From Acanthaster planci (taxonomy: Eukaryota > Echinodermata > Asteroidea > Valvatida > Acanthasteridae): a stretch of DNA of 64,000 nt. The notes under the pieces were generated by a model. It was given only the letters and a program-made list of their open reading frames with translations. It searched no databases and was not told where the DNA came from. Made by a program: the position numbers and the translations under genes. The stretch is taken from NCBI RefSeq assembly GCF_001949145.1, contig NW_019091411.1, forward strand, positions 628,335-692,334, written 5' to 3'. Positions 35,805 through 48,786 of this stretch are shown one piece after another; position 1 is the first letter of the stretch; each line of letters starts with the position of its first letter.

Positions 35805-37275
35805 GTACGAACAGCCGGCTGTTGCAGGGCAAATATCGCCAATTTAAAGTTTGCAGCTAAAATGGATCGAAGACTAGGAATAGGTTCGGTTAGTTTGTTG
35901 TTGGTTATTCGAGGCTACGGCTTTTACAGAAATAAATGAATAAATGTAACGAAATAAGGTCCCAGCAAATGCTCCATTACGTTCCCACCGATTTAAACTG
36001 AAACAACAGGAGGAAAATTTAACTTCAGTCCCCTGTTGAGTCGATTTTCTCTGAGTTTTCCTTTTGGGGGTCATAATTATCCTAAATTGGCCGAAGGTGC
36101 GTAATTCGGGTTTACAAGTTAGCAATTTGGGTGGATTTTGGGAGAGGGCGCTATTCCTCCAAGAAAGACTCGACTCGGTGAACACCTAAGAATGGTTGTA
36201 ATGTTGCAGAGAGATCATTTAGTGTGTTTCCAAAACTTTCCAGGAAATACTTTTTCTAGTATTGGAACCTTTTTTATATTCGTCGTCTCTTCAGTCGTCG
36301 GTATATATTTATGTCGGTTCGTTTGCAGAGGTGAGAATTCCGCTTTTAGCTGATTTCACCTTTTTTTTTTAGACGTTGACCCTGAATTTCAGCTTTTCTT
36401 GTACACTTGGCCTGTACAAAAGTATGGGAACTTTTTACTTTCAGCTTTTTGTCAGCTGTTTTCAGTGATGCTGTTGTTCAGCGATGCAACGCTTTCTTTT
36501 CTTGCTTAATGTTTGGGATTCAATACATTATTAGATTATTTTTTATATCTTTGGTGTCGTTCCTTTTACTGGAAGCCCAGTGGTAAGAGCCGACCTTTGT
36601 CTACGAATCTTCAAGAATGACTTGAAACCAGACCATTTCATTGTGGCGATTATTTCAGTTTGGTCTCTCTCAGTTTGTCTATGGAACTGTCGGTACTGCT
36701 TTCTGAGATCGACAAGCCCTGCTCCCCAGTTGTTTTGAAACCTATCAACTTCAGCTCCGCCAATACATTCCAGCTTGCATGGTCTGACTACTCTATGATC
36801 GCCTTATGATTTCTAGTTCTGATGGCAAAGCTGTTTGTCAAATTAAATCAGAGGGTGCACTGCTTTAAGGTGTGTCAAATTCAGTGTTGGAAAGCTACGG
36901 AGAGTAGACCCAATGCACAAATTTGGTTGCTTGCTGAAGACAACATGGAGCCATCTGCTTGTTACAGTCTACTCAAATTGTTACCTATCTTTACATAGAA
37001 CAATTAAATACAGTAAAGTTGTGCACTTAATAAATAAAAACTAATCAGGTGCACGAAGGCGCATAAATTATACATTTCATAGTCTACCGCACGAATATTG
37101 CTTTTCTACACATTTCTGCGTACCCGCACAACCTCAAACTCCGTCAATATTTTCTACTTTGATAGAAAATACTTCACAGGAATGATTCATATGAGCTCAT
37201 TTTATTTGCTCGTTGAACGGCAATGAAATTGATTGCATTCCAAACACAATTCTTCATGTTCCTGGAAGGGCGTAA
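35805..37275. other. Intergenic, no gene recognised
   Basis: AT-rich unique sequence; the open frames at 35874-36185 (-) and 36138-36353 (+) lack family motifs. Confidence 0.45.
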
Positions 37276-37806
37276 AGCCTGGTTTCCATATGGTCGTTTG
37301 TATTCGTAGACGGTCCGAAAAGACGTCAAGACGCAGACAGTCACGGAAGAGACGCCGCGCGACGTCATTCCACCCCCCAAAATTAAACAAAATAGCGCCC
37401 GAAACTTGGAACATTTTTGCCCCAAATGCCTTTTTTTTAGGTGGCGATGTTTCCTCCTGGAGTCAAACTGATACTCCAATTTAATATAATTTGTTAATGG
37501 TCACCAGCCATTTTGTTGACGATTTGGGCTGCATAATTATGCTAGAAATAAGGAGAAAATTGACAAAATGAGTGGTACTAAGAGAGATAAACATCGTTAT
37601 ACGCCCATCATGTCAGCGTGTGTGTTTGTGCATAGGCCTTCTTGGCGACTCGATACAGACAATCTGGGAAGTTAAACCGGGCTCAACTTTGCCGATCCGT
37701 GTGGGGCTGGTTTGCGTCATTGGCAGTGCTTCCGTTTGACATGTTTCCATATGTTTGACATGTTTCCATATCTCTGCGTTTCTTACGTTGATATGGAAAC
37801 CAGGCT
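37276..37806. mobile_element. Harbinger-like MITE, 531 bp
   Basis: Left end agcctggtttccatat and right end atatggaaaccaggct are exact reverse complements. TAA is present on both outer sides (37273-37275 and 37807-37809), which fits the 3-bp TWA target preference of PIF/Harbinger elements. Inside the right end, tttgacatgtttccatat is repeated twice in tandem (37735-37772). No coding capacity. Confidence 0.75.
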
Positions 37807-39394
37807 TAAGCGCAGACGACCTTTTGCTTGGAAGCATGATCACTGCAAAAAAATTGTTTTCTTTGCAAAAAAAAAAGTATGTATGCAACTATTTTATTTT
37901 AATGAAATATACAAATTTCTTTGCAAAAAGTAAAAATAAAATCCCCCAGTCGTTTAAGAAGCTTTTTAAAGGTTGGTTTTTGTACAGCCTGTATTGATTT
38001 TGTGGTAAATTTCATCTGTTTTTACTAAATAAAGAGAGGTGTTTCTTACACCCTTTAGCTAGGAATAGCTGTTTGTTTGTTGGTGTGTTGGGGGTGTTTG
38101 TTGGGTTGTTAGTTTGTGTGTTTGTGTTTGGTGGTGGCGGTCTGAAGTTTTTCTTTTTCGATTCAGTGTTTGTATTAGTATATAGCAGTAAGCCAGTAAG
38201 AAGCCCTTTCTCAGGAAGGTTTTTGGTGAGAAAATTCTGGGTTCACAATTCAAACAGAAAAAACTACGTACGGAACCACGCTCTCCGTGAATGACATCAT
38301 AGAAACAACGCCCTCACTTGCTCAGGCAACCTTGGACAGTTTGAAATGCAAAAAAAAGTGCACCTTTCATTTAACCTGTTAAAGGAGTGTCAAATAATTT
38401 CCATACCCTGGCAGAGAGTATAAGAGGGTATAAAGTTGCAGAAAAGTGTGTCTATAGAAAAATCCATTGCTGCTGCCTTTTAACACTTTCAACGATTTTG
38501 TCACATTGGTTCAGTTTTACGGGCAAAACCTCATTTTCGCAGTTACAAATTGCCGTAGAATGCCCGTCGCCGCTGGTGTGCTCTGCAGTGGGTCTCTGAC
38601 TTGTTTCATGAACACTATGCATATTATGAGTTCAGGTTATGCTTGGAACAGCCTGTTGTGTCAGCCACATTAAGAATGGTGATATCAAATAGTGCACATT
38701 GGCTTTTGGATACTATTATTTAGGCAAACAGATGGCGTGAACACCCCCATCAAGCGTCGCAATAACACCAACATGACTTATAGTATTTATGACGGAAACG
38801 CTGTACAATTTCCCCTCGCAGTCTTTCAGCTTGATTTTTTCTCCTTTTTTTGGAAACTCTGTTTAGTCATTTACCTATACTTTGACGTGCATACGGAAAC
38901 CCTTTAGACGCACGACAAACCTCGTCGTTCCTACTGCAGTTGCATTCAGGTTAAGATCGAAGTGTATTCATGGCATATACTTGGGTAGTGTTTCGCTTCG
39001 AGGATCAAATTCCTACTGATTTGGCTTTCCCCACTGATGACCATATTTCTTCTTTAAAAAAGTTTAATATATCCAAATGTGCATGCAGAAGTCAACGACT
39101 TCTACGCAGAGGAAAAACACATAGGCCTTTATGGATATAATTATGAAGCATATAAGTCAAGCAGAGATATATAAAACCAGGCTTGCGTTCTTTTCATTTT
39201 CTTGCAATCAAAACTAAGGTAGATATACAGTACATGGGTCGCTAATACGTCTCGGCACAAAAGCAAGTTAAAGCAAGTTGCATATCTAAAACATGTCGAC
39301 ATTTTTTCTAGCAACAGCAGTTACTCAAGGTTAACTTGACAAATACAATGTAAGGAACTTTCTTAGTAGTTTTAATAAAACATATATCCATTAA
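37807..39394. other. Intergenic, no gene recognised
   Basis: Includes a GT-rich low-complexity stretch at about 38068-38135 and A-runs; otherwise unique AT-rich DNA. Confidence 0.45.
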
Positions 39395-39822
39395 CCCTAA
39401 CAGAGCCGGGTTATTTTGGCCCATGTCACGGCCGGGGGGGGCGGACTCTGCCCTCCCAAGAACTCGGCCGTGCCTGGCTCGATTTTTTTGCTTGTACAGA
39501 AACTCCTTATCATTACAAATGTGAAGTTATAAATCAGTCAAATACACGGGTTTGTTGTCACAGTCATTTTAAGTTCAGGCCAGCACACGTGCGTGGAGCA
39601 CCGCCACGAAAAAAGTACATGTATATATTTTTGGCCGACCCGTCCCAGAAAAACGCGTGCTGCGTAAGAAATGTACCTTCACTTTTTTGTGCGAAATTGG
39701 TGTCAAAATGACCACAATTAAAGAGTTACTTTAAAACTCCTGAAGGCTCAAATCCTGAAAAAAAGTACCGCGGCGATATCGAAAAATCAACTGTCGAGGG
39801 AATCCTCCCGGCTCTTTTAGGG
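39395..39822. mobile_element. piggyBac-like MITE, 428 bp
   Basis: Bounded by TTAA on both sides (39391-39394 and 39823-39826). The left end ccctaacagagccggg and right end cccggctcttttaggg are inverted repeats with one mismatch. A CCC start directly inside TTAA is the piggyBac signature. The interior has a GC-rich patch near the left end and no transposase. Confidence 0.82.
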
Positions 39823-39826
39823 TTAA

Positions 39827-40457
39827 ACCTGTTTGGAGTACAAAGTTAAGAGGCTGTTTGCTTTGAAAATCTTTAATTTCAAGGTATCCCGTTAGCTACT
39901 TGTTTGAAAACAACAACGAAGTAAAACAATAGAAATAAGCTGAAAATTTAAAGGGCCTGACGTTACTCACCTAACTGAAACTTTCTCAGTGGCCTTGCAT
40001 ACTTCAGACCACCTCTGTTCTTAAAAACAAAACACTGTGTTATCATTGTGTAACTTTTGGTAATTAACACGGAAACATGAGACGGTCGGGAACGATTTCT
40101 GGAGTTTAAGCAATCTGTAAGTACAGGTGGCAATCTTAGTCCAGGAAACTGGTTTTTGTTGATGAAAATGAGTTCATTATGATTAGTTTTGGACTTTTCC
40201 ATATTAGGTTTGCTGTGAAAATTTCCAGACTTGTATCTGGCCCAAAACTCGACTGTTGCAGACATGAGACGGACTTGAGACTGGCATTTGGGATTAAGCG
40301 AACTCGACTGGGCAGTCACGCTACTGGTATCAATCACCTGTCTGTACAGTGGTACATTTGAAGCCACCCTGAATGGACGCCGACGGACCACGCGGATTTA
40401 GCTCTCTCGGGGTGTGTCAGTCGCAATTAGAACGCTTGTTCCACTTTGTTCCTCGAT
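39827..40457. other. Intergenic, 3' side of the aminergic GPCR
   Basis: No gene recognised. The frame at 39963-40391 (-) is in phase with nothing and lacks family motifs. Confidence 0.4.
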
Positions 40458-41744
40458 TCACTTGTTACACATACAGCAAAGTTGGCGAAACACTCTGGCA
40501 AAATACCGCCTGTACTTCATATTTAAGAGAGCGTACAGGATTGGGTTTATGGTGCTATTGCACCACAGCAAGTTATCGGTCACTTCTTGCACGTAGTAGT
40601 TAATGCAGTCGCCGCAGAAGGCCAAGATGGTGTTCTTGATGTAAAACGGTAGCCAGCAGAGAATGTACGCCCCGACCAAGAGGCTGAGAGTTACAGCCGC
40701 CTTGCGGTGCTTCTGGAACTCCCTGTAACGGTGGAAGGTTGCCCGTCGTGTCGATTGGGCGTAGCTGTTCGCTAGGGGGCTCTGGTGCGAAGTGGGTTCA
40801 TTCGACGGCTCAGGTGACGAGCAGGCGGTGCTGGCCACTGCGGTGTGGGCCGTTTCTGCACCAGTATTCGTCCCGCTGTCGTCACGAATGAGCAACGTCA
40901 GGGATGTCAGCGAGACTCTGCCCGGGATAGCTTCTGTAATGTACAACAGGCCGCTCGCTCTGTCACCACGTGCTGTCTTGAAAGACGGGGCAGCCACACC
41001 GCTTGAAACAGTGGGGACAGGATCTCCAAAAGTAAAGACCAGTCCCTTGGCCCGCTTCCTGACAAGAAGGTACAACCTGGTGTTGAGGTACACCAGGACA
41101 ATCAACGGAATGATGAACTCTATGGCAATAAGAAACAGATTCAGGTACAAGTTTTCACGGGACTGTAAGTCGCATTCAAAGCTGTAGTCGATAATGTTCT
41201 CTCCCGTGACGGGAGACCACAAGACGACAACCGCCGGGAAGAACACCAAGCAGAATGCCCAGCAGCTGCAAATGGTCAGCGTTGCCCGACGCCGCGTCTG
41301 CACAACAGCGTACCGGAGCTTCAAAGTGACCAGCCGGTAGCGATCCAGACTGATTGAGATGATGGACAACACGGACGCGAAGGACATGGCGTAGTCGAGG
41401 CTGAGCCACAGCAGACACGGCACCATGCCCAGCACCCAGTCGTCCGTCAGCAGCCAGACGAAGTTGAAACCCATGATCAGCCCCACCAGGAAGTCGGCCA
41501 CGGACAGGCTGAAGATGAAATAGTTGGACACCCGGCAGCGGATGGCCGGCTCTCTTACGAAGGCCGTGATGACGATGAAGTTGCCCAAGATGGTCACCAC
41601 CACGATGGGCCCGTAGATGAAGCAGACCACGAGGGTGTGTGCGAGGTGTGAGCCTTCATCTGACGACTCACAGTCGTCGTCACCACCGATAGAGGAGCTG
41701 CTGTCGTTACTAATGCATACACCCCCTCTATCCGATTCATTCAT
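40458..41744 (-). CDS. Aminergic class A G-protein-coupled receptor, muscarinic/histamine-like
   Basis: Intronless 428-residue receptor. Features by residue: GNFIVI (54-59), LSVADFLVG (80-88), Cys110-Cys191 disulfide pair, SLDYAMS with Asp117 at the amine-binding 3.32 position, DRY (134-136), a long third loop of about 115 residues (231-345), CWLPFY (363-368), NSTINPILY (396-404), and a short tail ending RQLCCMCNK with likely palmitoylated cysteines. The LDY motif, long loop and short tail point to biogenic amine or acetylcholine receptors. The frame is open upstream to 41984. I chose the Met at 41744 because it gives an acidic, glycosylatable N-terminus (NES, NDS) of usual length; the upstream extension is Arg-rich and unlike a receptor. 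Exact ligand is unresolved. Confidence 0.92.
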   Translation of the reverse strand: MNESDRGGVCISNDSSSSIGGDDDCESSDEGSHLAHTLVVCFIYGPIVVVTILGNFIVITAFVREPAIRCRVSNYFIFSLSVADFLVGLIMGFNFVWLLTDDWVLGMVPCLLWLSLDYAMSFASVLSIISISLDRYRLVTLKLRYAVVQTRRRATLTICSCWAFCLVFFPAVVVLWSPVTGENIIDYSFECDLQSRENLYLNLFLIAIEFIIPLIVLVYLNTRLYLLVRKRAKGLVFTFGDPVPTVSSGVAAPSFKTARGDRASGLLYITEAIPGRVSLTSLTLLIRDDSGTNTGAETAHTAVASTACSSPEPSNEPTSHQSPLANSYAQSTRRATFHRYREFQKHRKAAVTLSLLVGAYILCWLPFYIKNTILAFCGDCINYYVQEVTDNLLWCNSTINPILYALLNMKYRRYFARVFRQLCCMCNK

Positions 41745-42718
41745 GATTGCCCAACTCTCCTGTTTGTGCCACATCAAAAACATTAAAAATCTGACATCAG
41801 CTCCAATACGTCGGTATACCAGTGACACTGGGTTGGTTCTAAAGAGCGTTGGCAATGCAAGTAGAGACACCGTCCTTGCAAATCTACATGAGGAGACTCC
41901 GTCCGTTTGTGGTGTGACATGAACACCATTTTGAACCAGAGTTCTGTTTCGATGCCGCCGTAGCTTTGATCGAGGCTGATGCACTGTCGAAGCGGGGATG
42001 GAGAGTATGTTGCATACACGTATAGCGCAGCTCCTTCCACGTTAACATGTACGCAGTGACGGCACCCGCCATCTGGCCACTCATTGCGCAGTCGCCACCA
42101 GCACGTTTGACCACGGTCCTCGTGTCACGTTGTCTGGTTCAATGCGCATGCAAGTACTACCACTGCCTCTCTTTAAAGGGGACATTCCTGTAAGTTCCGC
42201 CATACATTTCGCTTTCAATCTCATGGGAAATGTCGTTCAGTCGTAGGGTTTGTTACAAAAACTCTGAAATATCTATGTAATTTGCTCGATCTTAATGCGC
42301 GATCGTTTAGGAGAGCATCATCGTCACTATTCACTATTGCAACCGCCAACATTGTTGTCACTTTCATGGTAACGCCACCATCGTTACCATGACTACAATC
42401 ATTGACACCGTCGCCGCCATTTAATAGGCATCTGAATTAGGTAACCGTTTCAGCTTCATTGGCGCAAAAGAAGGTGAAAAAAGAGAATGGTTAAACTGGC
42501 TTGCGTAGTGTGGGTTCTAACATTGAGGATGGCCGTGGTTTGAATCGCATATAGCACAAAGTGTAATATTCTCTCTTTCTTCAAGTCTGTCTTCCGTTGG
42601 AAAAATATCAGTTTTGAAAGGCTATTTAATTTGTTGCAAAGCCTTGACCTTTGTTTCTTCAAGGGGCAAACTCCTTAAATGCACCATCATTACCCAACAC
42701 GTCCCCCTTCATCAGCAC
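41745..42718. other. 5' flank of the aminergic GPCR
   Basis: Probable promoter and 5' UTR region; no TATA or other core element that I can support. The open frame extending upstream of the chosen start to 41984 is not required. Confidence 0.4.
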
Positions 42719-42892
42719 CTTTTCCCATGATGTTCGTCCTCATCACGTTTCGCACCACTGCGTCACCGCCTCCGCTTGTATCACTAGGACTCTGCCACAG
42801 TAATCTCATCGAGGAAGGGTACAATTCCATCTCTATCAAGGCGCGCAGGTCCCAGTGCGTAGCCCCGTCAACATCTCCTTGGATATCAAATT
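42719..42892 (-). other. Weak candidate exon, unknown product
   Basis: A GC-richer 174-nt block with acceptor accttcag and donor AAAG/gtgctg, both phase 1, is open on the - strand and encodes about 58 residues such as IQGDVDGATHWDLRALIEM. No family recognised, no cysteines, and the donor is weak. It could equally be a chance frame. Confidence 0.22.
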
Positions 42893-45800
42893 CTGAAGGT
42901 GACATGCGCGTTTTGACATTTCACTTTAGGGCCAGTGATCAGTTTAGCAAGTGGTAGAAACTCACTTTTATTCCTTGTTTGTACTTGGGCATAATCTCTG
43001 CATCGCTAAAAGCCAATAATATGGAAAAAACCACCATCAAGAGTGTCCTCTTCCTAATCACATGAGTTGTGAATACCTCTAGTTGAAACTTTATGTCTAA
43101 GATGGACAATACTAGGCAATTATTCGAATAGTTGGATATTTGATCGAGTACTGAGTATTTGAATAACTATTTTCAAAATCGAATACTCGGAAGTGACAAG
43201 TCAATGAAATAAGGGGAAAACTATCATTTGGTTGTAAAATCACATGTCAAAATGTTACGGGTAAATTTGAAAGTAATTGCTTACGCGTACCCAACAGTAA
43301 TCCCGAAAATAGTTTTCCTCCAAGTTCTTCTGTCTCTTGGTTATTGTATTTCTGCGTGTGTGGGAGTTTGGCTAACCCGAATATTGGATCATCCTATCGA
43401 ATTTAAAGTCGCATATTCAAAGTCAGGTGCCTTTGTTGCCTCCAGCGTTCCGTTCAAGTGCTCTCTGATCCACTGCCCATGACATTCCATCAACCTTCAT
43501 GGGATATTCATGCAAAATTGCCCTTCGCCAATGATCGTTACTCCTAACCCGCTCCCAACGTGTCATCTAGAAGCATAATTATTTGTGAAGTGCCATTAAC
43601 GAAATGCATCATTTATGTGAAAACAAAGCATGAGACAAAAATGGCACGCTTTTCCGGCTGGCAATGGATGAATCCAAAGTTTTCAAATAGGGCCATTAAT
43701 GCAGATGAGCAGTCGTCAAATATCTGTGATTTTATTGAAGTGTTCTGTAATTGATGGAGACGATAAAGAGGATAACCGTACGTGGAATCAGGAGCGAGTC
43801 GTTCCACTTTGTGTAGAGTGGAGAAGCAAACTGAACTACGACATAATTCAGACTCGGTCAGAATCCTCAGGAACCGAATAAATTTGTTCCTGTTCGCTGT
43901 AATGCATGTACTTAATATTGCGCGCGGGAGCATTGTCAGCGGATATCGTGGAAATCTAGCCCCTCTCATCAGCGGGCAAATGGTTTTCCAAAGGAAAGGA
44001 ATACCATCGTTTCAGACGATGCCCACTTTTACCAATTATCACGAGCAGTCGGCAGTTGGGGTAATGGGTCCCCAAGCGTGATCTGCAGTACGGAACGTGC
44101 TCATACATTTCAATCGTAATGATGTACAGTGTATGAAGACGCCACCAGTACGCGTGTGTGAACAGATACCATATTGACATAGACGACACGCGTCTCGTGT
44201 CCATGTGGAACGCAAAGTAATGCCTGTTTTTCGTCCTGGCATTGATTGGTTTCCATGTTCCCCACTTGTGTCTCCAGAGAGGAAGAACCTGAAGCTGCAT
44301 CTTCTGATGATCGTTTCTTGCATTTGTAGGATGAAATGGTAGTATAAACAAATGATGAGCCCTATTCTCGAGTCAGCCATCTTGAATCGAAGCGAGTTGG
44401 TCCCTGTCTTAATGTCTTACAAGCTTAATATGTCTGGAAATGATGCAGTTGAAGCAAATCACATATTACCATCCTTGTGCTCTAAAGGGTAATTCCAAAA
44501 TATGGATAAAAACTCATGTCACCTTTATTTTCGAAATTTTAAACATCAAAGCGGCACTATACCTATAGGCTCCATCTATTGAAGAGTGTTCAACAAAAAG
44601 TTGATTCGGGGTGCACGACTGAAAAGTCCACCTTGTGAATATTGTGTATCTATGCTTTAAATAGATTTAATAAAAAATAAACATACATCGTAACGGTGTA
44701 TCAGGACTTTGTAAACTATTCTGTTGCCCTCACGCGACCACTATGCTTACATTACCCTTTCTTGTTATTAAAGAATACATGGAATTTATGGAAGTAGTGG
44801 CCGTTTGTCTCATAGCCCATGCTTTTATGTTTTGAATTTAGATGATGATGTAAAACAGTTGCAACACTTTGAACAACTCTTTGCGAAATCCAATGTCTCA
44901 CAGTGCGGGCGCAACAGTTTAGACGGTATGATAGTTGGCCAAGCCCCGCTTAATGCGGCATATACCGACCCAAATATCCAATAAAACATAGCCGGAGTGC
45001 CTGGTATTAGATGATTCAGAAAAAAATGCCATTTGAACACTGGCGACGCCACATGAGCAGTTGCCTCGTTTCTAACAACGCCGTCATGGATACCACGTAG
45101 CCGTCTACCATATACTACAGGTATCGTAACCGCACGTGCGCGTGAAGATTTTGAAAGTTCGGTATCATAACATTAATGGGATAGGCCTAAATGTGGTTTT
45201 CCGGAAAGAGCATAATAACACCAACCCTAAATTCAGGCTTATTGTCAATGCTCACTTTCCTTGTTTAACTGGTAAACAGTATAAATGATCAAATTCAACT
45301 ACCCCTCAAAATAGAGCAGAAATCAATGAGTACGCTGCAGGAAAGTTTAGTGTGTCGTTATTCAAAGGGCAATAACGACCTTGTTAAGTTTAGCTTTTAA
45401 AATAGCATCATCTTACATTAAAATGTTTTCTTGTGAGATTTCTTGGTAAGGTTATGAAATTTTAGGCAGAAGTTTATACAGTTATGCCTGAAATATTTGC
45501 AAAAAGGTTTGTCAAAAAATTCAATATTTTTTGTGGAATTGAAAAACTCCAGGATTGCTCGATTTCTTGAAAAAATAGGGAGCATTGCTACGCCTATGTT
45601 TAAAGAGAGTAATGGCTTTTATACTGCGTATGGTATGATATAGAGATGTTGAAGGGATATTCCATTCAATTCCGCGTTCTGTTAATGAACGGTGCTCCAG
45701 TGAATCTAATTGAAGGACGTTTGGTTTTTTTGTGTGTGTCTTTGTGACTAATGCCACCTGTCAAATTCTTTTCTTGTTTCGTTTAATATGGTTCATAGCA

Positions 45801-48733
45801 TCTTGTAAGAGAAATAGTCATGCTTCTGATTGATTTTTGAGAGATTTTTACTTCGTTCATCCCGAGCGAATTTATCATGGAACCAAGATAATCCATCGCA
45901 CTTCCATCCCACGGGGTTACACAGACGAAAATACCGCATATCAAAATAAGTAATTATACTACGGGAATTTTGTGGTGTCAATTCAAAATCGAATTCCGCG
46001 CCTAACGATTTTGTGATGAAATTGATGGGTATCTCTGGCGAGTAATTGTGTATGACATGACAAATTTTCTTGATGAAAGTCGGCAAGGCGTTTTTCCATT
46101 CCACGTATAAAAGCTCAGCAGCCATTTATAGCCTCACTTGTCCTTTGATGTGTCAAAAATGTCAACAATCTAACAGTTCAGAGAAGAAATCTGTTTATCT
46201 CACGGTTGTGGACATCCCAGCCCCGTCGCAAAGTAGTTGCTTTCTTGAAAGAAACGTCGTGGTCGACTCCACTGCATTTTGGTTGGCAAAATAGACCTGA
46301 CCACTGAACATACTAACGCGTAAAGGCGGATTGAAATTTGTTCTCTCTGTAAAAGTCTTTTGCCCCCTTGTGAAATAGGTTACTGTGATTTCTAGTCGGT
46401 CTAATGTATGGTCCTTTCCACCCTGCATAAATTTTTGGCGAAGCAAGAGTTTGGCTTACATTGTTTTGTCGGATTACATCCCCTTCCTCATACTCTTAGA
46501 ACAATTCATAGTCTTGGCAAAACAGCGATTCTGCTGTTCAAAAGGGGTGATCTATGCAAAAGAGTTAAAAAGTAAGACAGTACTGGACTCATTACCACAT
46601 AATCTCATTAAATAACAAAAATCAGTGATAACAATATTGTTTACTAAATTCAATATTTTACCTTTCCTCAACATTCTTACTTTTTCTTATAATTAATTTT
46701 TACAAAGTCATGTGCGCATGAGTTTGAAGCGCTTGTTCACCTGTTGGAATTAATTGCTGTTTAGAACATCGCTCACTAAAGCAATCAGCGTACCGGTGTA
46801 CCAATTACAGTGTCGTTGTAACAAGGACAGAACGAGAAAGAAGGATTTTAGCATAGATTAAATTGCGCCAAAATATCCTTCGCCGTCGAGGAGCAGCAAA
46901 ATAGCGAATAAAACGTGCAGAAACAGATCATTAACGGCGCTTAATTTCCCTGGGGCTTTGACGGTTTATTCACGGTCGGGCTCGTCGACTAAACTACGGC
47001 CGACTCGCAGCAAAACGATTAAGAGATTATATGGCCCCATCCCCATCGGCATTAGACGTAATTAGTATAAAGCTTTCGATCCTTTGCAATTGTCTAATGG
47101 TTTGCCGAGGAGACATTATTCAACCGCCAAAAGACTTCCTCCATGCTGTGATGTTCTTCGCGGTGAAATTTTGTGTCCTGCCATTTTTTTTACCTCAAAA
47201 GCACGTACTCAATCGTGTACCAAGTGAAATTGGGAAAACTCACTGCCCCGCCCTTTGTGACACCCCTTTTGTTCCGAGAATGTAATGAAACAGAACTACA
47301 TAATTATTTAGGGTATTAAAAACCATCAAACTGTGTTCACAAAATTGGATATGCACAATTGCATGTGTACTGCGCAAAACTGTTGCCATAGCGGGGTGTT
47401 CACCCACTTTGGGTTTTAAATGACCACGTTAAACAGCAACCAACAAGAGCGAGCTGTTCTAGAAAGAAAATGTTAATGATCCGTATGACGAGATTGCAGG
47501 TCAAGGCCCAACTACGTTGAACAAGCCATCATCAGAAAGCTGTTAAACTATTAAATCAATTGTGTGACACGTTGTGTTTGATCAGAAATCCAAACACGCA
47601 AATGAACAACTGCCATCATAAAAGCCTTCATATAGCCTATAGGTTGTTCAGTGTCAAGGGCGTGGTTCAGGGTATGGCAAGGAGGGATTCAGAGTTGGTT
47701 AAAACCTATCAACATAATGGAAAGACTTCGTTTGGGACAAAGTGTCAGTGCATTGAGTATAGTGTACCCGTATCTTTTCCCGTGGCAACACAATCATACT
47801 GCCATTTCTGCAAAACAGTGCTCCACTTTGCTTTGCATATTATTGGATACTAGTGAATGAAATGAGATTTTAGGATCAACGTTTTATTCAATAAAACGGA
47901 AAATGACCAGGAACCCATAAAACTTCCACACTCCAAAGGGATGACAAAACAAAAAGCGCAACTACCACTGCAAAACACATGCATCACGGAAATTGCACAT
48001 GCCGGTACAAATCGACCTGTTAATTACACAAAGCGTCTGAGAATCAAGTTTCGCTAACAAAAGTCTCAGTGGGTTACTCCTCCGATTGTTTGAAACAAAT
48101 ATGCCCGTTACAGTCTTCAAAGCGGTTACTCTCTTCGGATTGGAGCTATTCTTGTGATGTACCTTTAAAATTTCTGGAAACATTAGGACTAACCGAAATC
48201 AAGACGGGATGCAATTTAATGTCTAGCTGATGTTTCTCACCGACCTGCTTCCTGTATCAGTGAAGAGGAGCCCACTCATTTTAAATCAAGTGACTAAGTG
48301 CAGTGGTGGACTAATTTCAATTCCTCTGGTTATTTCCTCCTTAAGTTCCCCTTTTTTGAAGGTGGAAAATTGAATAAATCGTTTTTGTAGACTCCAGGCC
48401 TTCCCTTGAGACAAAGTACGAGTTCACTGGTCGCTTTAGGGATCATCTTCAAAGAAGAAACTCATTCAGTTCAAGCAGTAGGGAACGCCCGTCCGCAGTT
48501 TCTTGTTTTACTGAACGTTTGTTTCCTTTGTTAGTGTGTACATTTCTTTTGAACCTACGTACCTATATACACTGTACACGTCAGACCCTCATAAACTGTT
48601 ATATTTGGCGAGTTGGTCATCTTGGTACATGTATAGTTACCATGTGACTTGATTGTCATGCTCCTATTAGTCCTCAAAGTTTACTCCCCGGAGTCCCCCT
48701 CTAACAAGTTGCACTTTACATTATGTGCAATTC
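42893..48733. other. Intergenic, no gene recognised
   Basis: AT-rich unique sequence. The frames at 43613-43969 (-), 43956-44351 (-), 45793-46125 (-) and 47560-47853 (+) have no recognisable motif or splice structure. Confidence 0.45.
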
Positions 48734-48786
48734 CGAGAATCCGTAGCTAATTTTTATGCCGAGAATCCGTAGATAATTTTTTATGC
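48734..48786 (+). repeat. Two-unit tandem repeat of 26-27 bp
   Basis: cgagaatccgtagctaattt and its near copy with one substitution follow each other directly (48734-48759 and 48760-48786). Non-coding. Confidence 0.9.

Noticed and set aside
40792-41418. A 131-codon + frame and shorter - frames overlapping the aminergic GPCR
   Set aside because: Shadow frames produced by the GC-rich receptor sequence.
41745-41984. 80-codon N-terminal extension of the aminergic GPCR
   Set aside because: It is Arg-rich with no signal peptide, and the Met at 41744 gives a typical glycosylated N-terminus. It is more likely 5' UTR.
43105-43195. Repeated attcgaat/cgaatac motifs
   Set aside because: Short AT-rich repeats without defined ends; not enough to call an element.
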